From CAYSND01 sp964642235 (GTDB lineage: Bacteria; Bacteroidota; Bacteroidia; Bacteroidales; UBA932), in the NCBI GenBank assembly GCA_964642235.1, contig CAZXOP010000008.1:1-34656 (forward strand): 34,656 nt of DNA, read 5' to 3'. Positions 31,464-34,656 of the stretch are shown here, piece by piece. The notes beneath the pieces were generated by a model. That model was given only the letters and a program-made list of their open reading frames with translations. It had not been told where the DNA came from and ran no database searches. A program made the position numbers and the translations under genes. How positions within the stretch are numbered: position 1 is the stretch's first letter; every line of letters starts with the position of its first letter.

Positions 31464-34400
31464 ATGAAGAGATATATATTTTTAATACTGCTTTCTCTCT
31501 GCTTTGGGTTCTTCTCCTGTAGCAGAATGGAGATTAATTTAGAGCCTAAGAAGGGTAATGTCTCCTCTATGATTCAGCCATATTGTGTCATAGATGATGT
31601 TAAACCCCCATTAGCTACCCGTGCCCTTTTTGACCAAATAACCACAAGATCCATGGATGCTAACTTTCTCCGTATAGATGAGGATGTTGATGGCTCTAAT
31701 AATGGATTATATACTTATATACGAGGAGATGCCGCTTCTACTGTTAATTGGAAGCTCTCACACCTTCTTGAGGGGACAGTGGTCTCCTCTCCCGATAATA
31801 CCACAGGGATTCATTATCGTTCCATTACACTTGACCCCGTTCAGTCTTATAAAATACTTGTTCAAAATCTAACTGATACAACTCATTTTTATCATACAAG
31901 AATGGTTGGGTGGTATCCTCGAAACTGCCTGCTTCCTCGAAATGGTGCAGGAGTGGCTGCTGCTACACTTTTTGAAAATACCCTCTTTAATAGTGTCAGG
32001 GAAGATGATGTACAGATTCCCGGGAAAGGAAAGAGAACAGTACTTAAGTTTTCAGGACTTGATGGCTCTAAAGATATTATGGTAAGTAATGTCTGTGAGG
32101 GTCAGCATTGGCATAAATATAATTCCACTACACCTCACCCAAGTGATAAGCACCCTACTACTAATGCTAATATTTACACCCAACCTTTTGGCCATTACCC
32201 TGCAAACCCCAGTTATTCTAACTATTTTACATATAAACATTATCTCTCTGCTGTTAGAATTTTTGCTTATGCGGAGCAGAGCCCTAATAATCTCTCTATG
32301 TGGGGAAATATTTCAAATGTTATAATCCAAAATCAACCAACTACCTGCAAAATTTGGCTCCCCGAAGAGAAAAACAGTGAGTGGGGAGAGGTTTACGATT
32401 GGGGCTCCCCCTCTAATTTTAATATTGTAACCACCCCTATGTATGGTGATGATACCAATCATGCAGATGATAACCTTTCACCTAATTATCCCATCTCTTT
32501 GACAGGGGCTAACTCCCCAGCCAATAAAGTCTATTTAGGATATGCCCTAATCCGCCCCGATAATTTACTCTCAATAGAGTTACATACCACCAATGGAGTT
32601 TATATGGTGGATATAAGTAACCTTTTTAAGAAAGCAGACAATAGCACAGTTGAAATTTTTAAAGCCGGTTTCATATATGATGTAATGTTGGATTTGAAAA
32701 CCACGGGGTCTATAGCTGTTCTACTTGAAAATGAAAGTAATGAACACTTTTTCGACCTTACTACCCTTAAAGAGTTTACTACAGAAAGTGGTTCAGTATG
32801 GTCTTATAAATATGCCAACTGTTATATAGTTTCTCCTTTAGATAATAGGTATAGAAGAGAAAATCCTAAAGGTTCAAGTACTTATGAGGCTTATAATGGT
32901 TTCTGTTTCTCAGCTACCACCATAGGTAATGGTCAGGCAGGTATTATTTCAAGTGGCTCACAAAAGATGTATCCACTCAATGCTGAAATTACCCCTGCTT
33001 ATGCTCAGATTCTCTGGGAGACCTCGCTTGGTCTTATCTCTGATGTAGAACTTATTTATGGATATGTCAGATTTAAGGTGCCGAATCCTAATAAAGAGGG
33101 GAATGCGGTCATAGCTGTTTATGATAATAACGGAAAAATACTTTGGAGCTGGCATATTTGGATAACAGATTATCCTGCCGAGCAGTCATTTACTTCCGGG
33201 AGTGCTACCTATACTCTTCTCGATAGAAATATAGGAGCTACCAAAGCCATATGGACAAATGATGCTGATGCCCTTGAGACTTATGGTCTCTATTACCAAT
33301 GGGGAAGGAAAGATCCCTCTCCTGGTCCACCTACATTTAATCATTCACAGATTAATTTACTCTGTGCCCCTTTTTATGACTACTCTTCTGAGAAACACAA
33401 TTATATAGAGGTTAAACAGTTTGCCAAACCCACATTAAAGGATGGTGTGGAGAATCCTTTATACTTTATTCTCCCTGCTGAACAGACAGAAGTTTATAAC
33501 TACAACTGGCTCTATGGTAATTATACGTTCCTTTGGGGGTTTAAAGAGTCAACCATCGTTAAGACTATTTATGACCCATGTCCATTTGGGTATCGTGTTG
33601 CCGGTGCGGAATTAAATGCCTTTTTTACCGGTTCTACCCCAACGCTTACGAATTATGGACAGACTTATAATAAAAATGGTAAAACCTTTTATTTCCCCTA
33701 TACAGGTTATAAAGGGGTGGATAGAGGTCTGAACTCACTAGTTGGAGAGTGGAGATATGTGGGGAGGAAAGCAGATTATCAGTCAGCTCTCTATGGTATG
33801 ACCACAGGGGATACTTATCTTCATCGCTCCAGAGTCTATTTATCAAATACTGCTCCATGGACTGAACCGGGTATAGATACTCCATATAGTAGTACAGTAA
33901 CATTGGATTATGCTAACCGTCGTGTTGGTGCCCCTGTAAGGTGTGTAAAGAGCGAGAGTTTCGGGGTATTGTCAGCAGAGCTCAATATGCCTAAAATATT
34001 CCTACCGGATGATGTTCTCCCAATTAATTGCTCTGCACGTTCAGGAGAGAGTGTCATAACCTCAGTGAAATTAGAGAGGAAGTATATCTTATCAAGTAAT
34101 AATGAGGAGAGAACAGATGTTCTTCTGAATTTAACACCCGGAGCGGCAGAGTGGAATACGGTATTTAATTATACTGTCCCTAATGCGGCCACGGTTGCTA
34201 CCACCACAGGAGTATTTACCTTTGTTTTGAAAGTAACTAACGATGCGGGTCTTACCGTCTCTCAAACAGTCACCTCTTCCCTTATAAAAGTTGATTTGGA
34301 TTACACTAACTGGATACCTCAAGCAAATTCCATAGTACCATCTCCAAATATTGGACTTGTGGTTGGACAGCCTGCCCCTCTTCAAGTCGGGATACAGTCA

Positions 34401-34656
34401 AATGCTCAAATCGCATCAGTTACCATCGGAGGAGTATCTACTATTTCCGGTCCTCTTGCTGTTCAACCAGGGTATTCAATCGCTAATACATACACTGTCG
34501 TTAATAATTATATAAATAATACCAAAGGTAAATATACTCTTGCTATAAAAGTAACTCTCCAGAATGGACTTGTCTTCAATTACAGCAGAGAGGTACCTGT
34601 TTGGGGTATAAACAGAGGAACTGCTTTAACGTCTGTTAGTTTCGATACTGATACTC
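31464..34656 (+). CDS. Very large fimbrillin-like lipoprotein with module and Ig-like tail (3' truncated by window edge)
   Basis: An open frame from ATG 31464 runs without a stop to the window end, giving at least 1064 residues. It begins 13 nt after the upstream gene. Lipobox FFSC gives Cys19. ATRA (Arg53-Ala54) sits where fimbrillins are processed. The fimbrillin-like part has YFTYKHYLSAVRIFAYAEQS near residue 260. One copy of the bipartite module lies at about 449-829 (YANCYIVS, ILWSWHIW, LLDRNIGA, YGLYYQWGRKDP, IYDPCPFGYR, APVRCVK). From about 830 the sequence changes to beta-rich Ig-like repeats (VTNDAGLTVSQTV; YTLAIKVTLQNGLVFNY). It is probably a long surface adhesin or tip protein. The end and total length are unknown. 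Confidence 0.8.
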   Translation, partial: MKRYIFLILLSLCFGFFSCSRMEINLEPKKGNVSSMIQPYCVIDDVKPPLATRALFDQITTRSMDANFLRIDEDVDGSNNGLYTYIRGDAASTVNWKLSHLLEGTVVSSPDNTTGIHYRSITLDPVQSYKILVQNLTDTTHFYHTRMVGWYPRNCLLPRNGAGVAAATLFENTLFNSVREDDVQIPGKGKRTVLKFSGLDGSKDIMVSNVCEGQHWHKYNSTTPHPSDKHPTTNANIYTQPFGHYPANPSYSNYFTYKHYLSAVRIFAYAEQSPNNLSMWGNISNVIIQNQPTTCKIWLPEEKNSEWGEVYDWGSPSNFNIVTTPMYGDDTNHADDNLSPNYPISLTGANSPANKVYLGYALIRPDNLLSIELHTTNGVYMVDISNLFKKADNSTVEIFKAGFIYDVMLDLKTTGSIAVLLENESNEHFFDLTTLKEFTTESGSVWSYKYANCYIVSPLDNRYRRENPKGSSTYEAYNGFCFSATTIGNGQAGIISSGSQKMYPLNAEITPAYAQILWETSLGLISDVELIYGYVRFKVPNPNKEGNAVIAVYDNNGKILWSWHIWITDYPAEQSFTSGSATYTLLDRNIGATKAIWTNDADALETYGLYYQWGRKDPSPGPPTFNHSQINLLCAPFYDYSSEKHNYIEVKQFAKPTLKDGVENPLYFILPAEQTEVYNYNWLYGNYTFLWGFKESTIVKTIYDPCPFGYRVAGAELNAFFTGSTPTLTNYGQTYNKNGKTFYFPYTGYKGVDRGLNSLVGEWRYVGRKADYQSALYGMTTGDTYLHRSRVYLSNTAPWTEPGIDTPYSSTVTLDYANRRVGAPVRCVKSESFGVLSAELNMPKIFLPDDVLPINCSARSGESVITSVKLERKYILSSNNEERTDVLLNLTPGAAEWNTVFNYTVPNAATVATTTGVFTFVLKVTNDAGLTVSQTVTSSLIKVDLDYTNWIPQANSIVPSPNIGLVVGQPAPLQVGIQSNAQIASVTIGGVSTISGPLAVQPGYSIANTYTVVNNYINNTKGKYTLAIKVTLQNGLVFNYSREVPVWGINRGTALTSVSFDTDT

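Overview
The window looks like a draft-assembly contig from a low-GC, AT-rich member of the Bacteroidetes, most likely order Bacteroidales. The support is a SusC/SusD pair, lipoprotein signal peptides ending in a Cys lipobox, fimbrillin-type lipoproteins, and promoters of the Bacteroides type (TTTG, about 20 nt, TAnnTTTG). A run of 100 Ns shows that the sequence is a scaffold. No rRNA, tRNA, CRISPR array or transposase was seen.

Bases 1-26043 read as a large polysaccharide utilisation locus (PUL) for host-type glycans such as mucin O-glycans, blood-group structures and N-glycans. On the + strand come the C-terminal part of a GH110 alpha-1,3-galactosidase, a ROK-family sugar kinase or regulator, and a GH92 alpha-mannosidase overlapping it by 4 nt. 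A GntR-family regulator with its own promoter and a likely operator follows, then the SusC/SusD outer-membrane import pair, closed by a strong hairpin terminator. A 280-bp non-coding stretch rich in small hairpins and bounded by a direct repeat separates this from a minus-strand operon, transcribed GH20, GH92, sulfatase, GH92. Divergent from that operon is a GH2 beta-galactosidase. It meets, tail to tail with a 29-nt overlap, a radical-SAM anaerobic sulfatase-maturating enzyme that would activate the serine-type sulfatase of the same locus. A GH95 alpha-fucosidase follows. It is split only by an assembly gap and carries two copies of a palindromic repeat inside its reading frame.

Bases 26083-34656 hold a second module: four consecutive lipoprotein genes of the fimbrillin (FimA/Mfa-like) type with 7-13 nt gaps, the last running off the window. 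The two larger proteins add a repeated bipartite module (an ILWTWHIW segment followed by YYQWGRKDP and DPCPxGYR motifs), and the last one continues into Ig-like sequence. All four have a TKA/TKG/TRA motif near residue 42-53, where known fimbrillins are proteolytically matured.

Taken together, SusC/D would import glycans trimmed at the surface. GH110 and GH95 would remove alpha-Gal and fucose caps, the sulfatase sulfate, GH2 and GH20 the Gal/HexNAc backbone, and the three GH92 enzymes mannose. The ROK protein may phosphorylate or sense a released sugar, and the GntR protein probably controls the locus. The fimbrial operon could serve adhesion to the same mucosal substrate, but that link is an inference from adjacency only.
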